56,844 nucleotides of DNA from Clostridia bacterium. GTDB lineage: Bacteria; Bacillota; Clostridia; Oscillospirales; CAG-272. The position numbers were made by a program, and so were the translations under genes. The stretch is from the NCBI GenBank assembly GCA_017462385.1, contig JAFTRE010000031.1:1-56844 (forward strand). Direction: 5' to 3'. The notes below the pieces were generated by a model that searched no databases, was not told the DNA's origin, and worked only from the letters and a program-made list of their open reading frames with translations. Positions 24,173 to 32,716 of this stretch are shown piece by piece. Every line of letters starts with the position of its first letter. Position 1 is the stretch's first letter.

Positions 24173-26227
24173 ATGAAGAGGGGAACCGCCAATATCATAC
24201 GTTTTTTGCTTTGCGCTCTACTGGTTGCCGTATCAATATCAGCTACGGCATGCGAGCGCGGGCGGGGAAACGGCGATATTACGTCAAACAACACAAGCGA
24301 GGTGAGTGATGTGACTACCGCTCCGGACAAGAGCGAAAATGAGCTTGATAATTATGCGGGTACGCTTAAATATAATGTCAGCGACGACGGCAAAAGCGTC
24401 AATATCAGCTATATGGTTGACGGCGAGCAAAAGAGCTACACCGTTCCCAACAATGTCAATTATCTGTCGGGCGGCTTTGCCGCGACGGACGACCTTTCCC
24501 GCTCGCTCCCCAATTCTCTGACTACCGGAATTTACGGCGAGAACGGCGAGAAGTATGTAGGGCTGTTTTATTTTCTGTGGCACGGCGAGCATGGCGACAC
24601 GGGCGTTTATGACTTGCAGAAGATCATGGATACCTACGGCGACCTCGCCAAGGATGCTAATGCAAAGGATCCGGTAACGGGCAAAAATATCTATGGCGCT
24701 ATCGGTCAGATGCACTGGTTTGCCGAGCCGCTTTACGGTTATTATTACGCATCCGACGAGTGGGTCATCCGCAAGCACATGGAGCTGCTCTCAAATGCAA
24801 ACATAGATTTTCTTTATTTTGACGTCACAAATGGATATATTTATAAGGATAATGCCCTCAAAGTTATGAAAGTGTGTCATGAACTCAACGAGCAGGGCTA
24901 TGACGCGCCGCAGGTCGTGTTTTATACAAACGCCAATTCGGCAGGTGTTATGAAGCAGCTTTACAATGAGATATATAAGCCCAAGCGCTACAGCGACACA
25001 TGGTTTTATGTTGACGGCAAGCCGTGCATAATCGGTGTGGAGTCGGGCAATATAGATGACTTCTTTACCGTCAAGGCGGCGCAGTGGCCCAACGAAGACT
25101 ATAAAACAAACGGCTGGCCCTGGATGGATTTCGAGTGGCCGCAGAGAGTATTCAAGGACAGTGAGGGCAATGACAGCGCCATCAGCGTTTCCATTGCACA
25201 GCATAATAGGTCCATAACTTTCAGCGATTCTTCACTATATGGCTACGCGCTCAACCGCGGACGCAGCTTTAATGCGTCGAGTGCGACGGATGCATTGATG
25301 CAGGCGTACCGCGCCGCTTATGATAACGACAATTCGCTTACTTTGAAAGGGCTAAATTTCCAGGCGCAATGGGACAGAGCCATAGAGTCGGGAGTGCCCT
25401 ATGTACTGGTTACGGGGTGGAACGAGTGGGTGGCACAGCGGCAGGACGGAGCGTTGCACCGCGGCGACGCAAGCTTTGTTCACTTTGTAGATACGGCGTC
25501 CATGGAGTTCAGCCGAGACGCCGAGATGATGCGGGGCGGCTATTTTGACAATTATTATATGCAGCTGATTGCAAATGTCGGGCGGCTTAAGGGCTTGGCT
25601 CCCGCTGTTGTTCAGGATGCGCGCAATCGTATTGATATTTCGGGCGATTTTGCACAGTGGGACAAGGTGATAGTCAGCTATACCGATCCCGAGGGCGACA
25701 CCAAAAACCGCAATTCCGCCTGCTTCGGAAAAGGACGTTATACCGATTTTTCGGGTAACAACGATATCGTCTGCGCGAGGGTGACGAGCGACAGCAAATA
25801 TGTTTATTTTTACGTCAAGACCCGATACGATATCAAACAGCCCGACACCGACTCGGCGTGGATGCAGTTGTTCGTAAACACCGACAGAGACGCTCAAAAC
25901 GGCTGGTATGGCTATGACTATGTCATCAACAGCGCCAAAAAGAGTGACACGATGACATGTGTCGCGAGGTGCTCGTCCGTCGACGGAGTGCTCTCGCTTG
26001 CGGAGTGCGGCGAGGTCAGCTATCGCGTCGAGGGCAATCAGATGATGATAGCTGTTCCGCAATCGATGCTCGGCATCGCTGAGTACGATAAAATTTATAT
26101 CGAATTTAAATGGGTGGATGCCGATGAGGGCGTGAAATTCACAACAATGGAGGACTTTTATACCTACGGTGACGTCGCACCGCTCGGCCGCCTTAACTGG
26201 ATATATCAAAATTATATTCCGAGCTGA
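24173..26227 (+). CDS. Secreted lipoprotein with glycoside hydrolase-like barrel and C-terminal CBM9-like domain
   Basis: 684 residues. Lipoprotein signal peptide ending in SATAC (Cys at about residue 27), then a Ser/Thr/Asp-rich linker. The central 350 residues read as a TIM-barrel glycosidase of the GH71/GH99 kind (GLFYFLWHGEHGD, NIDFLYFDVTNGY, KPCIIGVESGN, VTGWNEWVAQR), typical of enzymes acting on mannans or complex alpha-glycans. The last 180 residues (WDKVIVSYTDPEG, YVYFYVKTRYDI, MQLFVNTDRDAQNGWYGYDYVIN) look like a CBM9/DOMON beta-sandwich that binds sugar ends. It acts outside the cell, attached to the membrane. AAGGAG precedes the ATG. No transporter or regulator is adjacent, so it is a standalone unit. 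The specific substrate cannot be told from sequence alone. Confidence 0.75.
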   Translation: MKRGTANIIRFLLCALLVAVSISATACERGRGNGDITSNNTSEVSDVTTAPDKSENELDNYAGTLKYNVSDDGKSVNISYMVDGEQKSYTVPNNVNYLSGGFAATDDLSRSLPNSLTTGIYGENGEKYVGLFYFLWHGEHGDTGVYDLQKIMDTYGDLAKDANAKDPVTGKNIYGAIGQMHWFAEPLYGYYYASDEWVIRKHMELLSNANIDFLYFDVTNGYIYKDNALKVMKVCHELNEQGYDAPQVVFYTNANSAGVMKQLYNEIYKPKRYSDTWFYVDGKPCIIGVESGNIDDFFTVKAAQWPNEDYKTNGWPWMDFEWPQRVFKDSEGNDSAISVSIAQHNRSITFSDSSLYGYALNRGRSFNASSATDALMQAYRAAYDNDNSLTLKGLNFQAQWDRAIESGVPYVLVTGWNEWVAQRQDGALHRGDASFVHFVDTASMEFSRDAEMMRGGYFDNYYMQLIANVGRLKGLAPAVVQDARNRIDISGDFAQWDKVIVSYTDPEGDTKNRNSACFGKGRYTDFSGNNDIVCARVTSDSKYVYFYVKTRYDIKQPDTDSAWMQLFVNTDRDAQNGWYGYDYVINSAKKSDTMTCVARCSSVDGVLSLAECGEVSYRVEGNQMMIAVPQSMLGIAEYDKIYIEFKWVDADEGVKFTTMEDFYTYGDVAPLGRLNWIYQNYIPS

Positions 26228-26234
26228 TTAAAAA

Positions 26235-26277
26235 GTGTTTGTCGGGTATGGACAAACACAGCGTATTGTGATATAAT
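26235..26277 (+). promoter_or_regulatory. metY promoter overlapped by inverted repeat
   Basis: TGGACA (26249-26254), 17 bases, TATAAT (26272-26277). A perfect 9-bp inverted repeat GTGTTTGTC (26235-26243) with GACAAACAC (26251-26259) covers the -35. There is only a 30-base leader before the ATG, so no SAM riboswitch or T-box fits here; a protein repressor at the repeat is the likelier control. Confidence 0.65.
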
Positions 26278-26312
26278 ATAATGTAATTTTATTTACGATC
26301 TCGGAGGAAACC

Positions 26313-27593
26313 ATGTCTGAATACAAAATAGAAACAAAATGTGTACAGGGCGGTTATACCGCAGGAAACGGCGAGCCTCGTCAGGTGCCGATAATTCAAA
26401 GTACCACTTTTAAATATACGACAGGAGAAGCGATGGGTCAGCTTTTTGACCTTGAAGCAAGCGGATATTTTTATTCCCGTTTGCAAAACCCCACCTGCGA
26501 CACCGTTGCGGCCAAGATATGCGAGATGGAGGGCGGCAGTGCGGCTATGCTGACATCGTCGGGTATGGCGGCAAACTTCCTCGCTGTGTTCAATATCTGC
26601 TCCTGCGGAGACCATATCGTGTCGTCCGCATCCATTTACGGCGGTACATATAATCTGTTTGCCGTCACGCTCAAGCGCATGGGCATTGAGGTTACATTTA
26701 TCGCGCCCGACTGTTCCGATGAGGAGTTTGAGGCGGCGTTCAGACCCGAAACAAAGCTTGTTTTCGGCGAGACTATCGCAAACCCCGCGCTGAATGTGCT
26801 GGATATCGAGAGATTTGCATGTGTCGCCCACGCGCACGGCGTTCCGCTGATAATCGACAATACTTTCCCGACCCCCGTAAACTGCCGTCCCTTTGAGTGG
26901 GGCGCTGACATAGTTACGCACTCGACCACCAAGTACATGGACGGTCACGGAAGTGCGGTCGGCGGAGCTATAATTGACTCTGGTAAGTTTGATTGGATGG
27001 CGCATGCCGATAAGTATCCCGGTCTTTGCACACCCGACGACAGCTATCACGGTATCACGTATGCCGAAAAGTTCGGCCAGGGCGGCGCTTACATTACCAA
27101 GGCTACCGCACAGCTCATGCGCGACCTCGGAGTTACCCCTGCACCCATGAGCGCATATATACTCAATTTGGGACTTGAAAGCCTACACGTTAGAATGCAG
27201 AGACATTGCGACAACGCGCTTAAGGTAGCAAAATATCTTGAGTCCTCCGATAAGGTGGCGTGGGTCAACTATCCGGGGCTTGAGTCCTGCCGTGATTACG
27301 CACTGGCGCAGAAGTATATGCCGAACGGCACTTGCGGCGTTGTCAGCTTTGGTGTCAAGGGCGGAAGAGAGGCTGCGGGCAAGTTTATGAACGCACTGAA
27401 GCTTATCGCCATTGAGACACACGTTGCGGACGCGCGTTCCTGCTGTCTGCATCCCGCGACTACCACACACCGTCAGCTCAGCGACGAGGATTTGATCGCT
27501 TGCGGCGTCGGACCCGATCTCGTTCGTCTCTCCTGCGGTATCGAGAATGCAGACGACCTGATAGCTGACATAGAGCAGGCGCTGAACAGTTGA
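26313..27593 (+). CDS. metY: O-acetylhomoserine sulfhydrylase
   Basis: 426 residues, Cys/Met-metabolism PLP family. It makes homocysteine from O-acetylhomoserine and sulfide. Visible marks: YFYSRLQNPT near 50-59, SSGMAANFLA (about 81-90), SIYGGTYNL, IIDNTFPTPVNCRPFEWGAD and the PLP lysine in THSTTKYMDGHG. The insertion FGQGGAYITKA after DSYHG and the length near 426 fit the O-acetylhomoserine branch and not cystathionine gamma-synthase (about 380). Ribosome site GGAGG. The acetyltransferase gene metAA follows 13 bases later, so the two consecutive steps are in one operon, consistent with direct sulfhydrylation. Confidence 0.93.
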   Translation: MSEYKIETKCVQGGYTAGNGEPRQVPIIQSTTFKYTTGEAMGQLFDLEASGYFYSRLQNPTCDTVAAKICEMEGGSAAMLTSSGMAANFLAVFNICSCGDHIVSSASIYGGTYNLFAVTLKRMGIEVTFIAPDCSDEEFEAAFRPETKLVFGETIANPALNVLDIERFACVAHAHGVPLIIDNTFPTPVNCRPFEWGADIVTHSTTKYMDGHGSAVGGAIIDSGKFDWMAHADKYPGLCTPDDSYHGITYAEKFGQGGAYITKATAQLMRDLGVTPAPMSAYILNLGLESLHVRMQRHCDNALKVAKYLESSDKVAWVNYPGLESCRDYALAQKYMPNGTCGVVSFGVKGGREAAGKFMNALKLIAIETHVADARSCCLHPATTTHRQLSDEDLIACGVGPDLVRLSCGIENADDLIADIEQALNS

Positions 27594-27606
27594 TTTGAGG
27601 TGAAAA

Positions 27607-28524
27607 ATGCCTATTAAAATACCAAATCTTCTTCCTGCGACAAGTACCTTGCAGGAGGAGAATATATTCGTAATGACAGAGACGCGCGCGATAACCCAGG
27701 ATATCCGCCCGCTTCACATACTCATGCTCAATCTCATGCCTACCAAGATCGTCACCGAGACGCAGATAGCCCGCCTTATCGGCAACACGCCGCTTCAGGT
27801 CGAGCTTGAGCTGCTTCAGACGGCGACTCACAAGGCAAAGCACACCTCCGCCGAGCATATGCTGGCGTTTTATAAGACGTTTGACGAGGTGAAGCACAGA
27901 AAATTTGACGGACTCATTATCACGGGCGCGCCCGTTGAGCAGATGGAGTTTGAAGATGTTGAGTATTGGGAGGAGTTGTGCGAGATAATGGAATGGAGCA
28001 AGACGCATGTCACAAGCACATTCCACATCTGTTGGGGAGCACAGGCGGGGCTGTATTATCATTACGGTATCAAAAAATATCCGCTGGATAAAAAGCTTTT
28101 CGGAGTGTTCCGTCATACTCGCGACTATAACCGCTCAATGCTACTTCGCGGCTTTGACGACGAATTCTGGGTGCCGCACTCACGCTATACCACCGTGCGC
28201 ACAGAGGACGTTGCGGCGTGTCCCGAGATAAAAATAATATCCACCTCTCCCGAGGCGGGACTGTTTTTGTGTGCTACCGAGCGCGGCAAGCAGGTGTTTG
28301 TAACCGGTCACTCGGAATATGATGCCGACACGCTGGAGAGGGAATATCTTCGTGACAAAAATGCAGGTCTGCCCATCGAGGTTCCGGTAAATTATTATCC
28401 CGATGACGACGATACCAAAGCACCGTTGGTGCGTTGGAGAAGCTGTGCGAATCTACTGTATTCCAACTGGCTCAACTATTTCGTCTATCAGACGACGCCT
28501 TACGATATAAACGATATCAAATAA
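27607..28524 (+). CDS. metAA: Homoserine O-acetyltransferase, MetA type
   Basis: 305 residues, the full length of the MetA family. Catalytic Cys142 ([15 protein letters not shown]) and the His/Glu pair in TGHSEYD are present. Residue 111 is Glu ([10 protein letters not shown]): in this family Glu111 goes with acetyl-CoA and Gly111 with succinyl-CoA, so it makes O-acetylhomoserine, exactly what the upstream MetY uses. Ribosome site GAGGTG. A spacer of 13 bases indicates co-transcription with metY. Cytoplasmic. No regulatory leader is seen between the genes. Confidence 0.95.
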   Translation: MPIKIPNLLPATSTLQEENIFVMTETRAITQDIRPLHILMLNLMPTKIVTETQIARLIGNTPLQVELELLQTATHKAKHTSAEHMLAFYKTFDEVKHRKFDGLIITGAPVEQMEFEDVEYWEELCEIMEWSKTHVTSTFHICWGAQAGLYYHYGIKKYPLDKKLFGVFRHTRDYNRSMLLRGFDDEFWVPHSRYTTVRTEDVAACPEIKIISTSPEAGLFLCATERGKQVFVTGHSEYDADTLEREYLRDKNAGLPIEVPVNYYPDDDDTKAPLVRWRSCANLLYSNWLNYFVYQTTPYDINDIK

Positions 28525-28557
28525 AAATCAAATAAAATTTATGAAAGCTGTGCAGCT

Positions 28558-29088
28558 ATGAAAACCAAGCTAAGACATAATCTTAAAAAGCTGACAGTCT
28601 CGGCGCTTTTCGCGGCGCTGACCTGCCTTTCAACCTTGATAGTCCTTACATATTCGCCTGCGGGCGGATATATCCACCTCGGCGATTGCTTTGTGCTACT
28701 GTCCGGATTTTTGCTGGGGCCGCTGTGGGGTGGTCTTGCAGCAGGACTCGGCTCGGCGTTGACAGACCTGTTTTTAGGGTATGCTACATACATACCTGCG
28801 ACATTTGTCATTAAATGGGGAGTTGCGGCGTTGGCATCGGTGCTTATGATGCTGATGAGTCGGAATAATACCCGCTTGTCGATCGTCAAACGTGCGGTAG
28901 CGGCATGTGCGGGCGAGTGCATAATGGTAGGCGGTTACTTTGCATACGAATGCATACTATACGGCTTTGCCGGCGCGCTTTCGGGTGTCGTTCCCAACAT
29001 AATTCAGGGCGTATCGGGTGTGGTGTTGGCATCCGTGCTTATGATACCGTTGACAAAGATCGGCTATATCAAGAGATTTTTCGAATAA
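28558..29088 (+). CDS. ECF transporter S component
   Basis: 176 residues with five to six membrane segments and the S-component pattern: N-terminal cytoplasmic helix (KKLTVSALFAALTCLSTL), GGYIHLGDCFVLLSGFLLGP, then GGLAAGLGSALTDLF and a C-terminal GVVLASVLMIPL. S components bind a vitamin or similar micronutrient and use a shared EcfAA'T module encoded elsewhere. The substrate is not evident, and no riboswitch precedes the gene. It lies 33 bases after metAA, so it could share that transcript, which would hint at a methionine- or sulfur-related substrate, but this is weak. Terminator at 29096-29125. Confidence 0.85.
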   Translation: MKTKLRHNLKKLTVSALFAALTCLSTLIVLTYSPAGGYIHLGDCFVLLSGFLLGPLWGGLAAGLGSALTDLFLGYATYIPATFVIKWGVAALASVLMMLMSRNNTRLSIVKRAVAACAGECIMVGGYFAYECILYGFAGALSGVVPNIIQGVSGVVLASVLMIPLTKIGYIKRFFE

Positions 29089-29095
29089 ACAAATC

Positions 29096-29125
29096 AAACG
29101 GGCTGCCGAAAGGCCGCCCGTTTTT
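29096..29125 (+). terminator. Terminator after the ECF gene
   Basis: AAACGGGCTGCC (29096-29107) and GGCCGCCCGTTT (29112-29123) pair with one mismatch around a GAAA tetraloop and end in TTTTT. Textbook rho-independent form. Confidence 0.9.
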
Positions 29126-29167
29126 CTATCAATTAATAAAAAAATAATAAAAATTTCTAAAAAAATA

Positions 29168-29196
29168 TTGCTAACGGCGCGGTATTGTGGTATACT
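29168..29196 (+). promoter_or_regulatory. pgk-tpiA promoter
   Basis: TTGCTA (29168-29173), 17 bases, TATACT (29191-29196) with TG one base upstream of the -10 (TGTGGTATACT). About 50 bases before pgk. Confidence 0.75.
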
Positions 29197-29247
29197 ATCA
29201 TTTGGAATATTTTTGTCTGGTAAAATAATTGAAAGGAATATAAAACA

Positions 29248-30441
29248 ATGACCTACAACAAAAAAACAATTGAAGACATTGATGTTGCCGGCAAGAAAGT
29301 GCTTGTCCGTTGCGATTTCAATGTACCGCTGAAAGACGGCGTAATTACATCCGACAAGAGAATCGTCGAAGCTATCCCTACTATCAAGTATCTGCTTGAT
29401 AAGGGCGCTAAGGTTATCCTTTGCTCGCACATGGGCAAGCCCAAGGGCGAGATCAACCCTAAGTACACATTGGCTCCTGTTGCCGCAAGACTTTCCGAGA
29501 TCCTTGGCTTTGACGTTCCGCTTTGCGCTGATACCATTGGTCCCGACGCAAAGGCAAAGGCTGCCGCTCTCGAGGCAGGCAAGGCTATTCTGCTCGAGAA
29601 CACTCGCTTTGACAAGAGAGAAGAGAAAAACGATCCCGAGTTTGCTAAAGAGCTTGCTTCTTTCGCTGATATATTCGTAAACGACGCTTTCGGCGCTGCT
29701 CACCGCGCTCACGCTTCTACCGCGGGCGTTGCTATGTACGGCGGACTTCCCGCTGTTTGCGGCTACCTGATCCAGAAGGAGATCGGCGTTATGGGTAAGG
29801 CTCTTGAGGATCCCGTCCGTCCCTTCGTTGCTATTCTCGGCGGCGCTAAGGTATCCGATAAGATCGGTGTTATCAACAACCTCATTGAGAAGGTCGATAC
29901 CCTCATCATCGGCGGCGGTATGGCTTACACCTTCTTCCGCGCTATGGGTAATACCACAGGTACCTCCATCTGCGAGGAGGATAAGCTTGATCTCGCTCGT
30001 GAAATGCTCGCAAAGGCAAGAGCAAAGGGTGTAAATTTCCTGCTCCCCGTTGACAACGTTATCGGCCGTGAGTACAAAGAGGACACCACCTTCATGCGCA
30101 TTTATTCCGATTCCATTCCGGATGGTTGGATGGGTCTGGACATCGGTGAGAAGACTCAGGAGTTGTATGCTAAGTCTATCGTAGGCGCAGGTACCGTTGT
30201 TTGGAACGGTCCTATGGGCGTTTCCGAATGGGAGAACTTCGCAGCCGGTACTCGCTCCGTTGCTAAGGCAGTTGCCGACAGCGGCGCTATCTCCATCATC
30301 GGCGGCGGTGACAGTGCAGCGGCTGTTGAAAAGCTGGGCTATGCTGACAAGATGACCCACATCTCCACCGGCGGCGGTGCGTCTCTCGAGTTCCTCGAGG
30401 GCCTTGAGCTTCCCGGTATCGCTTGCCTCCAGGACAAATAA
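29248..30441 (+). CDS. pgk: Phosphoglycerate kinase
   Basis: 397 residues, the normal bacterial length. It makes ATP from 1,3-bisphosphoglycerate in glycolysis. Signature [15 protein letters not shown] at the N-terminus, [53 protein letters not shown] and the nucleotide site [12 protein letters not shown]. Codon use is strongly biased toward a few codons (GCT, GGC, AAG, CTT), as expected of a highly expressed gene. Ribosome site AAAGGA. tpiA follows 24 bases later in the same operon; gap and enolase genes are not in the window. Confidence 0.98.
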   Translation: MTYNKKTIEDIDVAGKKVLVRCDFNVPLKDGVITSDKRIVEAIPTIKYLLDKGAKVILCSHMGKPKGEINPKYTLAPVAARLSEILGFDVPLCADTIGPDAKAKAAALEAGKAILLENTRFDKREEKNDPEFAKELASFADIFVNDAFGAAHRAHASTAGVAMYGGLPAVCGYLIQKEIGVMGKALEDPVRPFVAILGGAKVSDKIGVINNLIEKVDTLIIGGGMAYTFFRAMGNTTGTSICEEDKLDLAREMLAKARAKGVNFLLPVDNVIGREYKEDTTFMRIYSDSIPDGWMGLDIGEKTQELYAKSIVGAGTVVWNGPMGVSEWENFAAGTRSVAKAVADSGAISIIGGGDSAAAVEKLGYADKMTHISTGGGASLEFLEGLELPGIACLQDK

Positions 30442-30465
30442 GACATATCGAAAGGAAAATATAAA

Positions 30466-31233
30466 ATGAATCCTGCAAAGAGAAGAACAGTTATCGCGGG
30501 TAACTGGAAGATGAACTTCACACCCGCCGAGGCTACTGAATTTATCAATACAATTAAACCCATGGTTGCCGGCAAGGACAACTGCGACGTTATTTTCTGC
30601 GCTCCCTATGTTACCATCGCGGCTGCTATGGAGGCTGCTAAGGGCTCGAATATCAAGATCGGTGCCGAGAACGTACACTTCGCTCCCAAGGGCGCGTACA
30701 CCGGCGAGGTTTCTGCCGAGATGCTCAAGGCTATCGGCGTTGAGGTGGTTATTATCGGTCACAGCGAGAGACGTCAGTACTTCGGCGAGACCGACGAGAC
30801 TGTAAACCTTCGCACAAAGGCCGCTCTTGAGGCAGGCCTGCGCGTTATCCTGTGCCTGGGCGAGGTCAAGGAGCAGAGACTGTCGGGTATCACCAACGAG
30901 GTCGTTGCTATGCAGACCAAGCTGGATCTGGCCGGTATTTCTGCCGAGCAGCTTAAGAATGTAGTTATCGCTTATGAGCCCGTTTGGGCTATCGGCACAG
31001 GCCTTACCGCTACTCCCGAGCAGGCTCAGGAGACCTGCGCGGTCATTCGTGGCGTGCTGGCTGATATGTACGGCGCTGACGTTGCCGAGACCGTTACTAT
31101 TCAGTACGGCGGCTCCATGAACGAAAAGAACGCGGCTGAGCTGCTTGCAAAGCCCGACGTTGACGGCGGCCTTATCGGCGGCGCATCGCTCGTTCCCGAG
31201 AAATTCACCGCTATCGTTGACGCGGCACAGTAA
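30466..31233 (+). CDS. tpiA: Triosephosphate isomerase
   Basis: 255 residues. It interconverts dihydroxyacetone phosphate and glyceraldehyde 3-phosphate. VIAGNWKMNF (active-site Asn and Lys), VIIGHSERRQYFGE (catalytic His), IAYEPVWAIGTGLTATPEQAQE (catalytic Glu and flexible loop 6) and YGGSMNEKNAAEL (phosphate site) are all present. Highly biased codon use like pgk. AAAGGA before the ATG. Followed by a hairpin at 31255-31279. Confidence 0.98.
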   Translation: MNPAKRRTVIAGNWKMNFTPAEATEFINTIKPMVAGKDNCDVIFCAPYVTIAAAMEAAKGSNIKIGAENVHFAPKGAYTGEVSAEMLKAIGVEVVIIGHSERRQYFGETDETVNLRTKAALEAGLRVILCLGEVKEQRLSGITNEVVAMQTKLDLAGISAEQLKNVVIAYEPVWAIGTGLTATPEQAQETCAVIRGVLADMYGADVAETVTIQYGGSMNEKNAAELLAKPDVDGGLIGGASLVPEKFTAIVDAAQ

Positions 31234-31254
31234 TTAAATAATAAAATTAACATT

Positions 31255-31279
31255 AAAGCCCGGCATTGCGCCGGGCTTT
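31255..31279 (+). terminator. Hairpin between tpiA and rbfA
   Basis: AAAGCCCGGC (31255-31264) and GCCGGGCTTT (31270-31279) with loop ATTGC. No long T-tract follows, so it may attenuate and not fully end transcription into rbfA. Confidence 0.65.
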
Positions 31280-31315
31280 AAGGCAACAGGGGGCTGTTGC
31301 CTTAGAAAGGTAGAT

Positions 31316-31702
31316 ATGGCAAAACACAGACGTGGGCGCATAAATGATGAAGTTCTCAAAGAAATGGCAGAAATTTTGCGCGAGGTCAAGGATCCGCGCG
31401 TTCGCGACGCATTTATAAGCGTTACGGGTGCGGATGTTACGCCCGACCTTAAATACGCTAAAATATATTATTCGCATCTTCAGGGTGACTCGAAGGAAGT
31501 CAGCAAGGGACTCAAGTCGTCCGCGGGCTTTATCCGCCGTAAGCTGGCGGAGCGCCTGAATCTGCGCATTACGCCCGAGCTGACATTTATAGTTGACGAA
31601 TCTATCGCTCACGGTGCTCATATCGCGTCCCTGCTCAGCGGATTGACTTATTCAGACGATAGTGACGAGGACAACAGCGAGGACGAAGGCGATGAGTCCT
31701 GA
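31316..31702 (+). CDS. rbfA: Ribosome-binding factor A
   Basis: 128 residues. The KH-type 30S maturation factor: RRGRINDEVLKEMAEIL, VKDPRVRDAFISVTGADVTPDLKYAKIYY, GFIRRKLAERLNLRITPELTF and DESIAHGAHI are all typical. The C-terminus is an acidic tail (DDSDEDNSEDEGDES). AGAAAGG precedes the ATG. It overlaps the nrnA start by 11 bases, a pairing common in Firmicutes (rbfA-nrnA after infB), although nusA and infB are not here: tpiA lies upstream. Confidence 0.95.
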   Translation: MAKHRRGRINDEVLKEMAEILREVKDPRVRDAFISVTGADVTPDLKYAKIYYSHLQGDSKEVSKGLKSSAGFIRRKLAERLNLRITPELTFIVDESIAHGAHIASLLSGLTYSDDSDEDNSEDEGDES

Positions 31703-32696
31703 ATATAAAGCACTCGGATTTTCTGAGCTGTGCGAACGGCTGACGACGCGGGCGCGAACGCTGATAGTTTTTCACGACCGTCCGGACGGCGACGCCGCAG
31801 GCTCGGCTTTTGGTTTGCGTGCGTTGCTTGAAGCGCTGGGGAGCGAGACAAGGTGCGTTTGCTCCTCGGAGGTGCACCCCCGTTACCGCTTTGCGGTTGA
31901 GGAACTGTGCGACAGCGTACTGCCCGAGAATTTACCTGCGGATTTTGTTCCCGAGCGTGTGGTCAGTGTTGATACCGCATCTCCCGCGCAAATGAAGGAG
32001 CTTGACGGCAGGCTGAAATATAAGGTCGATATTATGATTGACCATCATGGCAGGGGAGAGCCGTACGCCGACTATTACGTTGACGGCGGTGCGGCGGCAT
32101 GCGGTGAGATAATTTACGATATTGCGCAGTATTTTTTGAATAACGGCAAGATATCAAAGCTACCGGAACGCTTTGCGTTGTTGACCTATATGGCGATAGC
32201 CACCGATACCGGTTGCTTTAAATATTCAAATACCACCCCCGAAACACACCGCCGTGCGGCGGCGCTGATGGACGGCTCGTTTGACTATGCCGAAACAAAT
32301 TTCCGCTTGTTCGATTCGCGCTCTAAGGACGAGCTTAAGGTAAGCTCGGCGGCAATGCAAAATATGCGTTTTTATTTTGACGGCAAGCTGGCGATTGCGG
32401 CACTGGATTACGCTCAGATACTCGCGCTCGGCGTACCGAGCGAGTATTATGACGGGCTTATAAGCGCGGCGCGCTCTGTTGAGGGCGTTGAGGTCGCAGT
32501 CGCAGTTCGACGCATGAGCGAGCAGCCCGTGTTCCGCGTTTCCACCCGTTCAAACGGCGCAGCGGATGTCTCGGAGCTGTGCGCAAAATTCGGCGGCGGC
32601 GGTCATTCCAAAGCGGCGGGGTGTTCAATAAATGCAAAAACGCTTGAGGAGGCGATCGATATGATCGTTTCCGAGTCCAAAAAATTTTTCAAATAA
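31692..32696 (+). CDS. nrnA: DHH/DHHA1 phosphoesterase (NrnA-like nanoRNase/pAp phosphatase)
   Basis: 334 residues from MSPEYKALGF, with GAAGG 4 bases upstream inside rbfA. DHH domain: HDRPDGDAAGSAFGL (metal site), SVDTASPAQM, IDHHGRGEPYADYY and YMAIATDTGCFKYSNT. DHHA1 domain at the C-terminus with FGGGGHSKAAGC. It degrades 2-5-base RNAs and dephosphorylates pAp in the cytoplasm. The first motif is HDRPDGDA where many members have HxxPDxDA, so catalytic residues are intact. It overlaps rbfA and is followed 20 bases later by the nitrilase-GDPD gene. Confidence 0.92.
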   Translation: MSPEYKALGFSELCERLTTRARTLIVFHDRPDGDAAGSAFGLRALLEALGSETRCVCSSEVHPRYRFAVEELCDSVLPENLPADFVPERVVSVDTASPAQMKELDGRLKYKVDIMIDHHGRGEPYADYYVDGGAAACGEIIYDIAQYFLNNGKISKLPERFALLTYMAIATDTGCFKYSNTTPETHRRAAALMDGSFDYAETNFRLFDSRSKDELKVSSAAMQNMRFYFDGKLAIAALDYAQILALGVPSEYYDGLISAARSVEGVEVAVAVRRMSEQPVFRVSTRSNGAADVSELCAKFGGGGHSKAAGCSINAKTLEEAIDMIVSESKKFFK

Positions 32697-32716
32697 AACA
32701 CAGGAGAATGGTCACT

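Noticed and set aside
26228-26312. A SAM riboswitch or T-box before metY
   Set aside because: The leader after the promoter is only about 30 bases, too short for either.
25352-27050. Long minus-strand frames opposite the glycosidase-like gene and metY
   Set aside because: Both lie on the complement of well-supported genes with conserved motifs. There are no start signals.
28957-30762. A 601-codon minus-strand open frame opposite the ECF gene, pgk and tpiA
   Set aside because: It is antisense to two unmistakable glycolytic genes and reflects their strong codon bias. There is no ribosome site and its protein looks like no family.
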